Positions 34,401 through 47,300 of a DNA stretch of 64,000 bases are shown in pieces; the stretch's first letter is position 1, and each line of letters opens with the position of its first letter. The position numbers and the translations under genes are program-made. Source of the DNA: Lineus longissimus. Lineage: Eukaryota > Nemertea > Pilidiophora > Heteronemertea > Lineidae. The stretch covers positions 17,282,039-17,346,038 of the forward strand of contig NC_088317.1 of assembly GCF_910592395.1 (NCBI RefSeq). Direction: 5' to 3'. Under the pieces are notes generated by a model. That model saw only the letters and a list, made by a program, of their open reading frames with translations, had not been told where the DNA came from and ran no database searches.

Positions 34401-37145
34401 AGAGATTGTAGGACTGGGTCCATTGAATGTAACAAAAATAATCGATGCCTATTTACAAATGAAATGAAGTGTCTGCATTTTGGTGCAACTCCATATAACT
34501 GTCAGGTGATTTCGCTCTGAACTTGTGACACTCTGATCGGTCTGAAATAATCATAATCTCGCTCCTCTGGGAAAATTTTGCAGCCGCATGACACCTTCTT
34601 GTTACCGACCTGAGAGATGGCGATGTCGGAAGTGCATGACGGTCGGCAAACCTATTGCGAATGGGCAGCATAATTGGGTGTAGGATATTCCGAAACCATT
34701 GCACACTCCTGAATCTGCGGTGGGTTGGTACCCCACGCTACGTAAGGGGTAGGTTTTGGGGTAAAACTTGGTCCACGTGTATAGGTCGTGCCTTAAAAAG
34801 ATGAGAAGTTGCGAATTGACGCCCTGTGAAGTGTCCTTCGACCAGCTAGTGCCAATCCGGTCACTGTCTCCAGGTCACCATGCCTCGGTCAATGAGCGGG
34901 CGAAGCACCCAATGGCTCCGTCAGGAGTACATCGTCAACTTCAGCCCGTAGTCAAACCGGTACACGCACAAATATCTTAGTTGAGAGTGGGGGACATCTA
35001 TAAAGTGCTTCTCATCGGGGTAATACAGTATTGACCCCATTTTTTGTTGGATTCATTTCCACTGAGGAGTGGTCGATAATGAGAATTTCAGGCCAGTCTG
35101 ATTATCACCAGTACAGAGGGTGATTATCTAATAGTTATGTGGCTTTGCCTCAAACTGTATACTCTTTCATGTCAATTGTAAACTAGTGTTGCTTGGTAGT
35201 GTTCAGGGTCTTTTTGTCGAACAGGCACATCTACAATACCAGTAATTATGTGCAAACATCATTTTTGCTTTGAAGCAATATCGTTGCTACACTCCTAAAG
35301 CAGTGGCTGTCTTCCGGTCTTCTGCCTCGCGGGCAAATCTGCATACCAGTGATTATATGCATACTTAAGTTTTGCTTTGAAGCAATATCAGTGCTACACT
35401 TGTGAAGCAGTGGCAGTGTTTAGGTCTTGTCTGCCTCGCTGACTTATCATACCAGTAGTTATGTGCAGACTTGGCTCTTTCTTTGGAGCAGTACAGTTGT
35501 AAGATAAATCCTGTTTGTAATTTTATAAATCAGTTGCTCATTAAGGGCTTACGAAGGTTTTGATGCCTTGCTGGCATATCTGCATACCAGTAAATATGTG
35601 CAGATTCATTTCTTGCTTTGAAGCAATATTGTTGCTACACTCCTAAAGCAGTGGCAATGTTCAGGTCTTTTCTGCCTCACGGACAAATCTGCATACCAGT
35701 AATTATGTGCAGACTTGGCCCTTCCAGAGATTGTAGGACTGGGTCCATTGAATGTAACAAAAATAATCGATGCCTATTTACAAATGAAATGAAGTGTCTG
35801 CATTTTGGTGCAACTCCATATAACTGTCAGGTGATTTCGCTCTGAACTTGTGACACTCTGATCGGTCTGAAATAATCATAATCTCGCTCCTCTGGGAAAA
35901 TTTTGCAGCCGCATGACACCTTCTTGTTACCGACCTGAGAGATGGCGATGTCGGAAGTGCATGACGGTCGGCAAACCTATTGCGAATGGGCAGCATAATT
36001 GGGTGTAGGATATTCCGAAACCATTGCACACTCCTGAATCTGCGGTGGGTTGGTACCCCACGCTACGTAAGGGGTAGGTTTTGGGGTAAAACTTGGTCCA
36101 CGTGTATAGGTCGTGCCTTAAAAAGATGAGAAGTTGCGAATTGACGCCCTGTGAAGTGTCCTTCGACCAGCTAGTGCCAATCCGGTCACTGTCTCCAGGT
36201 CACCATGCCTCGGTCAATGAGCGGGCGAAGCACCCAATGGCTCCGTCAGGAGTACATCGTCAACTTCAGCCCGTAGTCAAACCGGTACACGCACAAATAT
36301 CTTAGTTGAGAGTGGGGGACATCTATAAAGTGCTTCTCATCGGGGTAATACAGTATTGACCCCATTTTTTGTTGGATTCATTTCCACTGAGGAGTGGTCG
36401 ATAATGAGAATTTCAGGCCAGTCTGATTATCACCAGTACAGAGGGTGATTATCTAATAGTTATGTGGCTTTGCCTCAAACTGTATACTCTTTCATGTCAA
36501 TTGTAAACTAGTGTTGCTTGGTAGTGTTCAGGGTCTTTTTGTCGAACAGGCACATCTACAATACCAGTAATTATGTGCAAACATCATTTTTGCTTTGAAG
36601 CAATATCGTTGCTACACTCCTAAAGCAGTGGCTGTCTTCCGGTCTTCTGCCTCGCGGGCAAATCTGCATACCAGTGATTATATGCATACTTAAGTTTTGC
36701 TTTGAAGCAATATCAGTGCTACACTTGTGAAGCAGTGGCAGTGTTTAGGTCTTGTCTGCCTCGCTGACATATCTGCATACCAGTAGTTTTGTGCAGACTT
36801 GGCTCTTTCTTTGGAGCAGTACAGTTGTAAGATAAATCCTATTTGTAATTTTATAAATCAGATGCTCATTAAGGGCTTACAAAGGTTTTGATGCCTTGCT
36901 GGCATATCTGCATACCAGTAAATATGTGCAGATTCATTTCTTGCTTTGAAGCAATATTGTTGCTACACTCCTAAAGCAGTGGCAATGTTCAGGTCTTTTC
37001 TGCCTCGCGGACAAATCTGCATACCAGTAATTATGTGCAGACTTGGCCCTTCCAGAGATTGTAGGACTGGGTCCATTGAATGTAACAAAAATAATCGATG
37101 CCTATTTACAAATGCAATGAAGAGTCTGCATTTTGGTGAAAAGTT
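31483..37145. repeat. 1.33-kb macrosatellite, four full units plus a partial fifth
   Basis: Equivalent positions recur at 31640, 32965, 34293, 35618 and 36946, with periods 1325, 1328, 1325 and 1328. Units are nearly identical. Each carries several copies of a roughly 110-bp sub-module with three self-complementary pieces: TTGCTTTGAAGCAA, TTGCTACACT...AGTGGCAA, and TCTGCATACC...TATGTGCAGA. Identical small ORFs recur in every unit on both strands only because the DNA is duplicated. A diverged piece of the unit is found again at 37280-37425. Confidence 0.9.
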
Positions 37146-37832
37146 GTAAATCTGGTTATTGGAGTAAAGATTGTACAATGGAATATCCACACCTGGTATT
37201 CTTGTTACTGTAGCTTAGCTGGTGTATTGTGACCTTTTTGTTTTCTCTTTTAAAAACCTATGCAATTTGCTGAACTGAACCCTCCAGAGATTGTTGGACT
37301 GGGTCCATTAAATTTGACAAAAATATCCAACAGCTATTTACAAATGAAATGAGGGGTCAGCCTTTTGGTGTAAATCCATATAACTGTTTGGTGATTTCGC
37401 TCTGAACTTGTGACACTCTGATCGAATGGCTCGAGAATAGTTTCTGTGATTCTACTTTACCATGAGCAGGCCCGTTTAGGCCTAGAACTGTGTAGTTTGT
37501 GCTCTGTAGTATGTGATTTGAAAAGTTGTAAATCTGTTTTTTGGCGTAAAGATTGTACAATGGAACAAGTGTCATTTTGTGTGCTTTAGTCTTTGACATA
37601 ATATTGTAGGATTGGAGCTGCAGAAGAGGGGAGTAAAAACGCTAGACTATAAATGCTGTAGAAAAACTAAACAGCATTTCAAGAATCTTGGTGGAGGGGA
37701 CTTCCCGACTTGTGCCTTGCATTTATTTGGCTGCAGGTGTAAAATGTGCTCCACTCCTGTATTGTTTATGCAAAGGGTTCTTGATATTATCAATAAACTA
37801 CCAAGTTTGGCCTTATATCTTGGCATTGAGAC

Positions 37833-38560
37833 TATCGGTAATATGGTGGTCTGTACTCCAGCCCAGAGTTCACCTTGTTCTGTTGGCTTCTTTGGGACAA
37901 TGTCACAACCTGGGATTATACCCATCCATCTGAGGCAGGTTAGTTGGTTTGTGACATTGTACCAGTCCTGAGCATCCTCGTTGAGACCCGACTACTAATG
38001 GTGGTCTATACTCTAGCCCAGAATTAACATTGCTCTGGTGGCTCGTCTGGGGCCGAGTCACAACCTAAGATTGTGCCCGTCCTGATGCAGACAGATTAAA
38101 GCCTCCAGGTCCTTCTACTTGACCATCCTCGTTGAGACCCGACTACTAATGGTGGTCTATACTCTAGCCCAGATTGACATTGCTCTGGTGGCTTGTCTTG
38201 GGCCAAGTCACAACCTAAAATTGTGCCCGTCCTGATGCAGACAGATTAAAGCCTCCAGGTCCTTCTACTTGACCATCCTCGTTGAGACCCGACTACTAAT
38301 GGTGGTCTATACTCTAGCCCAGATTGACATTGCTCTGGTGGCTTGTCTTGGGCCGAGTCACAACCTAAGATTGTGCCCGTCCTGATGCAGACAGATTAAA
38401 GCCTCCAGTCCCTTCTACTTGACTATCCTCGTTGAGACCAGACTACTAATGGTGGTCTATACTCTAGCACAGATTGACATTGCTCTGGTGGCTTGTCTTG
38501 GGCCGAGTCACAACCTAAGATTGTGTCCGTCCTTCTGATGTAGACAGATTAAAGCAGGGA
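37833..38560. repeat. 150-bp tandem repeat, four copies plus a diverged one
   Basis: The word CATCCTCGTTGAGACC starts at 37973, 38124, 38274 and (as TATCCTCG) 38424, giving periods of 150-151. Each unit includes ATGGTGGTCTATACTCTAGC and CCGTCCTGATGCAGACAGAT. An older, diverged unit precedes at about 37833-37970. Confidence 0.85.
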
Positions 38561-40303
38561 TAGCTTCATAATATCTTGTTCTCATCAAGTGGAAACAATG
38601 GACTCCAGGAGCTGATTCAGGGGGAACACCCTTACCTACCTACCTATTTCAAGAAACATTTCATTATAACAAAATTTTGAATTTTACAGAGCCTTTTTCT
38701 TCGCCACCCTCTACATTTTTTAACCTCATCCTTCCCTGAAATGGAATTAAAAAACAATCCAAACCAATTTAATGTCATGATATAATGTACACTTTATAAC
38801 AAGTGGAATGAAATTCTCCCAGAAAATAACCTCCACTCCTACTTGGAACATTGCAAATTTACAACATGTACCTCATAGAACACTACCATTACAACATCAG
38901 ATCCTTTGAGTAGCCATTTAAAATCCCACTGGAGTGACCTTGGAAACACCACTGGTTATGTTGAGTGGTAGTGGCTTTCACAGATGCATCGGCACTGCTT
39001 ACCAGTGGGTTAACAACAAAGAACCTTTTTGAAATCCAACTGGAAGTCCACTGGAAGTCCACTGGAATAACCTTGGAAACACCACTGGTAATGTCAAGGG
39101 GAAAAAACCTTTAAAACAATATACAATTACATCTATCAGGGCCTTCCAATTGTACTCTTTTTAGAAATATCCACAAATAAGGACAACCCCTATGTAGTAG
39201 CTTCCAATGATCGTTCAATTTTTAAAAAGTCGACTGCAGGTGTCCTCGTAATCACCAAAAAAAATGTTTCTGACGATCATCGATGAAGTGGGGATTCCCC
39301 AGATGTGCTTCCCGCTCATGGGCACTTTAGGGGCAAGTCGCGAAAATTGATGGGCACTCAAAGAGCAAGCAGGCGTGTCAGCACATCCATTAAGTGACAG
39401 CACTTTTACTTTCATATCACAGTTTAAGTACCATGAGGAAATGACGACAAAAAAATGCCTTAGAAAAACAAGACTGGTCTCAAGACAGGTCGTTTTACTT
39501 TTGATCCACTGCAGCGCCCTCTATACCAGAACATTGCCACCACCACCAACGCTCTCCAGAGTGTCTCAAACAAGCTTGACAATCTAGTTCGGGCGATCAC
39601 ATTCTGATGGAGGCCCTACCACATGGTTGGTACAATATGTCATGCTACGATTAAATAAAATTATACAGACAACTATCAGCTATAATAGATCACAAGCTGC
39701 CAACAACACAGGCTAACATGATTTCATCAGTATTGTCTTTAGACTACCATCACACAAATACAAACTAAAAAATCACTAAATAACCATGATTAATTTGAAC
39801 TTGACCCTGTTTTTAGCAGTGAATGTTCATAACTAAAGTGTTTCTCAAACAATCGCATTCCATTTCCGAGACCAGTGACATGGTGATTGACTGCGCAGGA
39901 ACTTTCCAATCACAAATGACGTGGCCATAATGTAGGTCATACATGTAGCAATAGAAAACCCTTGTTTGTGAGGTGCTAAACACCTGGAGAATCGGTCACT
40001 AACTTGGAGACATTAACTTCTAGGTTAATATTGCCTATCGTTTATGTAATGGCATGAGGCCATTCAGTGCCATTTCAAAACTGTCAATCAATCTATTTGG
40101 GCCACTGGAATCAATAGGATACCGTCTCAATCATCTCAATGTGGCAAATTAGAAAAATAGACTGGTTACATTTTCTCAATATGGCAAGCTGAGTCCACGT
40201 CCAAGCAGAAAGCCTGGGATGTGTAGCCGTCTAAATGATCGATGCCCTGCTAAAGCACTCTACAATCTCCTATCGTCCTGCCACCTGCTGGCAATTGACC
40301 ACA
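38561..40303. other. PCCB 3' flank, no gene seen
   Basis: AT-rich DNA downstream of the PCCB stop (the gene is on the minus strand). A small direct repeat, CTGGAAGTCCACTGGAA, lies around 39040-39065. No convincing coding sequence. Confidence 0.4.
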
Positions 40304-43300
40304 TTACAATGGGATGTTTCCATGTTTCTTCCAGGGATTCTCCAACTTCTTACGCGACAACACCTCCAGATCGGCACAGATTCGCTTCCTCGTCGTGTTA
40401 GGCTCAATGATGTCATCAACGTAACCTGCAAGAGCAAGCGTGGAATATTGTAAAAACAAACAAAAGAAGTTTGTAAAACAAAACATGACAGTATCCTCGA
40501 TTGCTGTCAAAATGAGTTCCGTCACTCCGAAGGTAAAAGTCAAATTATGGTTAAAGTTTGGCGTCTTAATCCCCATTGGTAGAAGTAACTCATTGTCTCG
40601 ACTGTGCCGCAAAGACAGCCCAATACGCAACTGGAATCTTCAAATTCAAATACAAATTTCAAATCTTTAACGAACGGCGTTGGCCTATCATATACACACC
40701 TTTGGCGGCGGTTGGGAAGGGGTTAGCAAACTGCTCAATGTAGTTCTCCTCCTGCTGTTCAGCATCCTTCCCACGGAAGATGATCTGAACGGCTCCCTGA
40801 AACAGAAAGTGACAAGTGATTCAGGATCCGGACCCAAGGATCTGGACGCCTACTTTAAACGCCCCCCAAACAAACCAATTTAATGGCAGCTTCCTGTGAT
40901 TATATTCCTTGTGATATGCGAGAAAAGGGTTTCTTTCTATGGGTAAAATCACTCTTTATTACTCCAATTCACATATCTCAAACATGTTAAAAGAGAGGCC
41001 ATCATATAGATCTGTTTCACTTTCTGGCATCGAATACAGTAACTCGGTCAGAATTCCCTGCATTCCAAAAGTCATTCAGTCCACCCTTGATATGACGGAT
41101 TGACATCACCTACCTTAGCTCCCATGACGGCTACCTCTGCTGTTGGCCAGCAATAGTTCACATCGCCACGGAAATGCTTCGAAGCCATGACAATGTAGGC
41201 ACCTCCATAGGCCTGGAAAGATACATACACACTTTATAGAAAGTAGCATAGATCTTGGCAAACTTCCAAGGGATAAATATGCTTGATGATTGATTGACTG
41301 ACTGAATTTTGGGAAAAATTGCAGATTTTTTGAATTTTTCTTTAAAAGTAATTTGAAGGGTTTTTAGTTTCCTCACCTTTCTCGTAATGACGGTAATCTT
41401 TGGTACTGTCGCCTCAGCATAGGCGTAAAGCAACTTGGCTCCATGACGGATGATACCGCCGTACTCCTGGGATGTACCTGAAATTGAGCGACTGAACTGA
41501 GTTAAGTCTGTGAAGGATTCAATGAAGCAAAATGAAATTTCTTGTCATCTGATTGACCAATGTCAGGCGGACACAAGCTTTTTTCAATCCAGGTTTTGTC
41601 ATTAACAGCCCCACAGGACAGTAAGCCAGGCATTGATTTCTTAAAGTAGTACTTTTGAGAACGATTGAGGCCATACAACACTGGTTAGTCAATTAGTGGT
41701 GCGGAGCCTGTAATGAAATGTTAGGAGTGAAATCTTCACCCTGAGTGTTTATAAATCTGGAAATAATAAATGAATCATGGTGCTATTTACCGAAGCTCCT
41801 TTCATCTGGCCCAAGGACATTTTATAGATGTCAATATGGGAGGATTGTGAGTAGGGATTCAGGATCTCACTTTTTAAAGGACTTGAAGAGGAGTCGGGCA
41901 AAATACTGTGTCGATTCTATTAAGCCAGTTGAGAGGTGACCGTACAAAAGGCCTATCTTACCTGTAATAGGCCTATGTGTAACGTACACACCTCAACTGG
42001 CTGAATAGCAGCACAGTATGTCTACCTACATATCTTTTTGGTTCTTGAGAAATACACCAGATGTCACTATTTTACCAGGTATTTAGTCTGAGTCTTGGAT
42101 GTGCGAAAGCAATCTTTGCAATGTGTTGAAAAGTAGGCCTTAAATACCACTCAAATCTTCTTGAAAAATCTATACACCGGTTTTCAAAGAGTCGAAGGGC
42201 TAGTAAAGTAGGCCAGAAATGTCTGTCGTTGAGGATGTCAAATGTTTTTGCGCTTCTTCGCTCATTATTTGTGAGGACAGGGAAGGGTTAATGTGCCTTT
42301 TTAACCCCTTCTCCCACCCCCAAACTGACTAAGATCGTCCTGTCATCATGGAGCATCAAGGCATGCAGCGTGTTTATACCTACCAGGCAGGAACCCGGGC
42401 ACATCGACGAACGTCAGAATAGGAACGTTGAAAGAGTCGCAGAACCGAACGAAACGTGCCGCTTTCACCGATGCGTTTATATCGAGACACCCTGTATAAT
42501 GCATAAGACGGTGCACAGAGGTTGGTTAGGTGTGGTATAGATGGAGCTACTATCACAAAGGAAAGAGATGGATGGGCAGAGACACTGTTGTAGTTAGTTG
42601 GTAGATAACCACTGAGACAATTATGTGGATGACAGAGTTTCAAACGAAGAGAGAGGAACACCAAGTTAGGAGACGAGAAGTGAGGGTGCATTTCCAGCAG
42701 CAAATCTCCTGACAAACCTGGCAGAAACCCTGGCACGTCGACCAAGGTGATGATGGGTATACTAAACGCATCACAAAATCTGATAAAACGTGCTGCTTTT
42801 ACTGATGAGTTGATATCAAGGACACCTGATGAGTAAATTTGGTAAAATGGTCAATAAACATAAACTTCCCAATAAAGCTAATTTCATCATTATTTGAAGT
42901 TGTAAATCTTGGCTGGGCTGTTCAAACAAGTTAAGTGACTAACACTGATATTTACTTGGCAATACCTATATCAGTTAAGTCCATTCGGCTTTATAACACA
43001 AGTTAAAGTTAACTTGAAGTTGGTGACAAATTAATTTTGGACAACTTGGCCCATGACTGAAAGATGACATCTTTTCTGAGTTCTCTCGCTCCAATGGTAG
43101 TGTGTATCACTACAGTTCCTAGTACAGCATTATCAAGTGTGACCCAGGGCCCCAAGATAAACTTCTTAAACTCCAATTAACACCAAGTGGACGAAAATTC
43201 TTTGATTCAAGAAATTTAATAGTACTACTCGAAACAAATGTTATTCAAAATCTGATACCCACCAGCAGCAACCTTGGGTTGGTTGGCGATGATTCCAACA

Positions 43301-44157
43301 GTCCTGCCATTCATCCGTGCAAATCCCGTCAAGATGTTCTTGGCATAGGTCGCGCTAGTCTCGAAGAAGTCTCGCTCATCTACGATCTAAAATGAACACA
43401 GAAAGACATTGTATCCCAAACTTGTAGATTTTAGCCCCTGGTGGAAGAACTGAGAAGCAGATACAATAGCTCTGCAGTGCCACAATTGAAGTCGGAACCT
43501 AATGTCCAGATTTTGTATCCGGTAATGCATGTACGTACACACCAGATTTTGTATCCGTACTCATTTATGTGCAAAACCGGATACAAAATCTGGTAATTTT
43601 ATTGCCAATTCAGACAATTGTGCTGCTGAAGGCCTCATAGGAGTATTGTGCCCTTCTAAAAGAGACAAAGTCACCTCATTATGAGCTCTCAAGATGTGAG
43701 ACACAGACCTTCTCGAAGATAGGGGTCAAAATCTCCAGGATAGGGGGCCATTGGAACTGATTCTAAGGGGGTGGATATCTTCCCCCACTTGTTTACTCAC
43801 GCCATAAATGATCTCCTTCATGTCATAGGCGGCAGTCGACTCCAGTGGCACAACACTGTCGATGGCTGGGACCAGACGGTCTCTGAAAAACCAAGCGGAA
43901 AAGATCAGTTGAGTCGCCTGGATAGAATTGTGGAAATTCGGCACTGAAAGGATCAACATGTGTACTCACGGTGGGTCATCGCTCCTCCTGATGGGAGCTT
44001 GGTCACGGTTGCTCATGGGCAGATAGTTCAGGAACTCCCTCAACTGCAGCATAGCCTCAACGTCATTCTCAAATGCACCCTGCGCAACGCCAGAGACAGA
44101 GTTGTGCGTCTTTGCACCGCCGAGCTCTTCTTGTGTGACGTCTTCATTTGTGACAGC
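40304..44157 (-). CDS. PCCB: Propionyl-CoA carboxylase beta subunit, C-terminal half (partial)
   Basis: Exons on the minus strand, in transcript order: 44157-43970, 43882-43801, 43386-43263, one of two versions (42825-42718 or 42491-42384), 41477-41377, 41212-41114, 40796-40700, and 40425-40304 with a TAA stop. All borders are GT..AG and all phases join. Family signatures are [108 protein letters not shown] and the C terminus [13 protein letters not shown] is the carboxyltransferase subunit of the biotin-dependent mitochondrial enzyme that turns propionyl-CoA into methylmalonyl-CoA, for catabolism of odd-chain fatty acids and some amino acids. The N-terminal roughly 200-230 residues and the transit peptide were not found in the 20 kb upstream. 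Confidence 0.95.
42384..42491 (-). CDS. PCCB: PCCB alternative exon, version B (downstream copy)
   Basis: 108 nt; acceptor GCATTATACAG, donor GTAGGT. It reads [20 protein letters not shown], then [17 protein letters not shown], and joins the next exon as PG|TSQEYGG. It keeps the GCLDIN start and the [18 protein letters not shown] core found in vertebrate PCCB, so it may be the ancestral version. Including both copies would keep the frame but duplicate 36 residues in the carboxyltransferase fold, which is unlikely to be functional. Confidence 0.9.
42718..42825 (-). CDS. PCCB: PCCB alternative exon, version A (upstream copy)
   Basis: 108 nt; acceptor TACTCATCAG, donor GTTTGT (weaker than consensus). 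Joined to the preceding exon it reads [20 protein letters not shown], then [17 protein letters not shown]. It has the same length and frame behaviour as version B 226 bases downstream. Compared with version B, 8 of 35 codons change the amino acid, all conservatively, and 18 change silently. Confidence 0.88.
43506..43593. repeat. Palindromic repeat in PCCB intron
   Basis: CCAGATTTTGTATCCGG at the left is mirrored by CCGGATACAAAATCTGG at the right. A second direct copy of the left arm sits between them. Probably a small fold-back element. Confidence 0.7.
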
Positions 44158-44252
44158 CTGCAAAATAAGATAGCCACGACGGTTAAGTATCAGAAGAGAT
44201 TTTGGAACGTTTTTTCATGCATAACCTAATTCCATTCGCGGCAGGAGATATT

Positions 44253-44378
44253 AGCCATATTTTCATAAATGCCCCCTGCGCGATGCCAGAGATAACATTG
44301 TTGTCTTTACACCTCCTAGCTCTTCTCGTTCCATGTCTTCAGTTGTGACAGTCTGCAAAATAAGATGGCCACGACCAC
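44253..44378 (-). pseudogene. PCCB: Decayed tandem copy of the PCCB 'TNEDVTQEE' exon
   Basis: Minus-strand sequence begins with the same ATTTTGCAG acceptor and 15-20 bases of matching upstream intron as the intact exon at 43970-44157. It first reads TVTTEDMEREELGGVK, then loses one base relative to the intact copy, shifts frame and stops. Similarity ends after the CGCAGGGGGCATTT stretch. It lacks a usable 3' part and a matching donor. Confidence 0.85.
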
Positions 44379-47300
44379 TGAGAATTCATTAAACAACGCA
44401 ACAACTCTTTTAGGTCCAGAATATAGAATTCTGCGAATGAGGAGTTATCAACACAGCAAAGATTTATCCAACAGAAGAGTTGTTCCTTGTAGAGTATATC
44501 TGTGTTGTCAAACTGAGCAAACAGCCTGGAGTGTGTGAGGACAGCATAATTCTCACGCGTGTTACTTTACAATCTAAGACATGTTTGTTGGGGAAACATT
44601 GCCTGTGGGGTAAGATGAGTCAACTGAAAAACCAAATCCTCTCCCTCTAAATTGCACATTGAAGAATATTCACAGCAACCGGACCAAGCCCAGTTTTATA
44701 CTTATTGTGTAAAATATCAAAACAATTTGTAAACCTCCATGTGCAGGGGTTAAACAACTCCAGGATTTTTTTCTCCAAGGTTATGATGCATCCGTCTTGT
44801 TACATTTTCTTCCCCATCCATCTACCTCTTTCACGCAGCGCATCTAGCAGTCCACCTGCCCACAACAAAAAACCATCACCGTTGAATAAAATTCTGATTT
44901 ACGAATGAAAAGCCGGCATGATATATTCATGAGTTATCTGCGATAAAACGCAGAATGCAATATTACTTAATCTATAATTTACCATTTTGCGGCATTTTAC
45001 GTCATGTTTGCTTGGAATGTGAAGTTTCTTTTGTTCGGAGATGGAGAAATTCCGTCTCAAACCCATTACGGTTTTTATCAGGAATCTTCTCAAAAAGTAT
45101 TTGGCAGTTTCTTGCGGTAAAGAAATGGATATTTATTCCTTCATTAAGTTTTACCATCATTTTGGTGAGAAAGTTTTTCTTGAATAGGCCATTTTATGAC
45201 ATGTTCAGGAAGCTGTTGCTTTATTTATTCCGTTGCAGTGACTTTTTCTGGTAGCTAGTTTTACATAATGCTCTAGTGCAGTTTTAATTCATGTTATTTG
45301 ACTTTGAGCAGGATTTGCTGTAATTTGATATTTAGAGTATCATGAATTGATAAAGATTGTCCGTCCATTTGAGTTTTTTAATTTGTAAAGTTCCAAAATC
45401 TTAATCTTTATTAAGGCTTGGTATAGATATAGTCTGGGTCCCAAAATGTGCAAAAAATCACTTTTGATGTGACACCCATGCTGTACTTTTTTTAAAACTT
45501 GGACCAAGTCAGTGGGTGACTTGGATACCTGAAAACTGTCATTGGACAGGTGGACTCAATTGTGCAACAATAGCATTTTAAGATCTGTCTACAGCATAGC
45601 ATAACTGAAATTTACATTACATTACATATTTATACAATTCAATATCTTCAAATTCAATTACGAATTTCAAATTCTTAAAGAGATTGGCCTTTAAAGTTCT
45701 CCCCTCGCCAGTCAAGAACAACATCAGCTAAGTGACACGACAATACATCATACGCTCCCTAAACTTCATCAATTCATTAGCCAACTTTTAACGAGGACAA
45801 ACTAATTACCAATACTGCCCAGAAATAACCTTAACGAGAAAATTCGTTCAGCCGTGATCGCTAATGAACCAGCCTAAGTACAAATACAGCAACCAATGGA
45901 AATTGGGCGGAGAAAATTTCGCCTCCATGAGCAAATTACCGCCGACACCATTAGATTCCAATGTTTACGTGTCAACCTATCGTTTCTAGGCGCTCGTTAA
46001 TTTTTATTGCAGGCGACCGAAAAGTGGTTTCATCGAATAAATTGTTATGACCTGTTCTCTCTCTCTCTTGGTTCGAGGTGAAGATACAACTGGCCGTTAC
46101 TGATTCATAGTTACAGCGTTCCTGAGTATATAGTAGGCAGTTCTATCATTCTACCAACTATTTACGTACTCTTTTGGATGTACATCTGTAGCGCTGTCTA
46201 AAACAGGAATACTTGGAACTAACCGCGGCCAGTTCGTTGCCTAATGATCCCTTAACGTCGCAATGAATCACGCTGATGGACCCAAACTCATTCCGCTCAT
46301 TAGCTCAAAGACCGAGACAGATTCCGCAATGCATTATGGGAACATGCTTAGCTTCGCAAGTACGAATTAATTGCGTTGTTTGTTAACGAGCGACGATTTA
46401 GCATGAGAGCAGGATTAGCTCTCATCTATTGTACCACATAATATCCATTGTTGTCATACTGTGTGTATCTAAACATATTTAACACTTTTGACTCCAAATA
46501 TTGCCTAGGTTTCTAAATCAATGTACTTGTGATTTTAAGAATTATCAGCAAAGGTAAAACACAGTTTTAGTAGATTGTACCGCCCTGCCCCTCCCCGTCA
46601 AGTGCTAAGTGCTATATGAAACATTTCCCTCAGAAAAAAAACACGATCACGCATTTCAGAACTGAGCATAGCAGATCGGATGAAGCACTTTCCTAGATCA
46701 ATAGGCATCTCCCCTATGAGAGAATGGACTATTCTAAACGGGGTATAGCAGCAATGGAGGCTGGAGAGCCCACATGACAGCTACAAACAGCCGGTACCTG
46801 CACCGAAATTTTTCGGCAATATTTCCGGACCGCAATCATTGGATATTTGGAGAATAATCGCGAATTTTTGGAATAGACTTTCTATCTGATCTTAACACGG
46901 TATGTACATAAAGGGATCCGTAGCATTGATCCGTTCTGTGATGACAATTTGTAGCTAGCATGTTATAGCGTAGCATGCTACATAGTGTTACGTTAGCATT
47001 AGCATTAGCGTGTATGTGCGGATCCTTAGCGAACAAATTGTCGTAATTTTTGTAGTATTTTGAGGGATCAGTGTGAAATTGGATGTTTTATTATCAGTAA
47101 ATATGGCATTATTTAATGACGGATTCATATTCATGTATGCTGGTAGTGATATTTGGTGAAAACGAGAGCCCACAGTTTATCCAAAGGCGTTTATTATTAA
47201 GGATCCTCGAAGCCGGTACAGTATTGTTAGTTGACTTATGGTATCATTCTATAGTGTCTACAATAGCAGAGTAATACAGATGTTACCCCTGTAGGGGGGG

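Noticed and set aside
31800-36305. Identical 70-83 residue ORFs repeated on both strands in each macrosatellite unit
   Set aside because: Their conservation only reflects recent DNA duplication; they overlap on opposite strands and have no recognisable domain.
42380-42745. 121-residue minus-strand ORF across both PCCB alternative exons
   Set aside because: It is exon sequence in part and intron read-through for the rest; correct splicing of the 108-nt exons explains it better.
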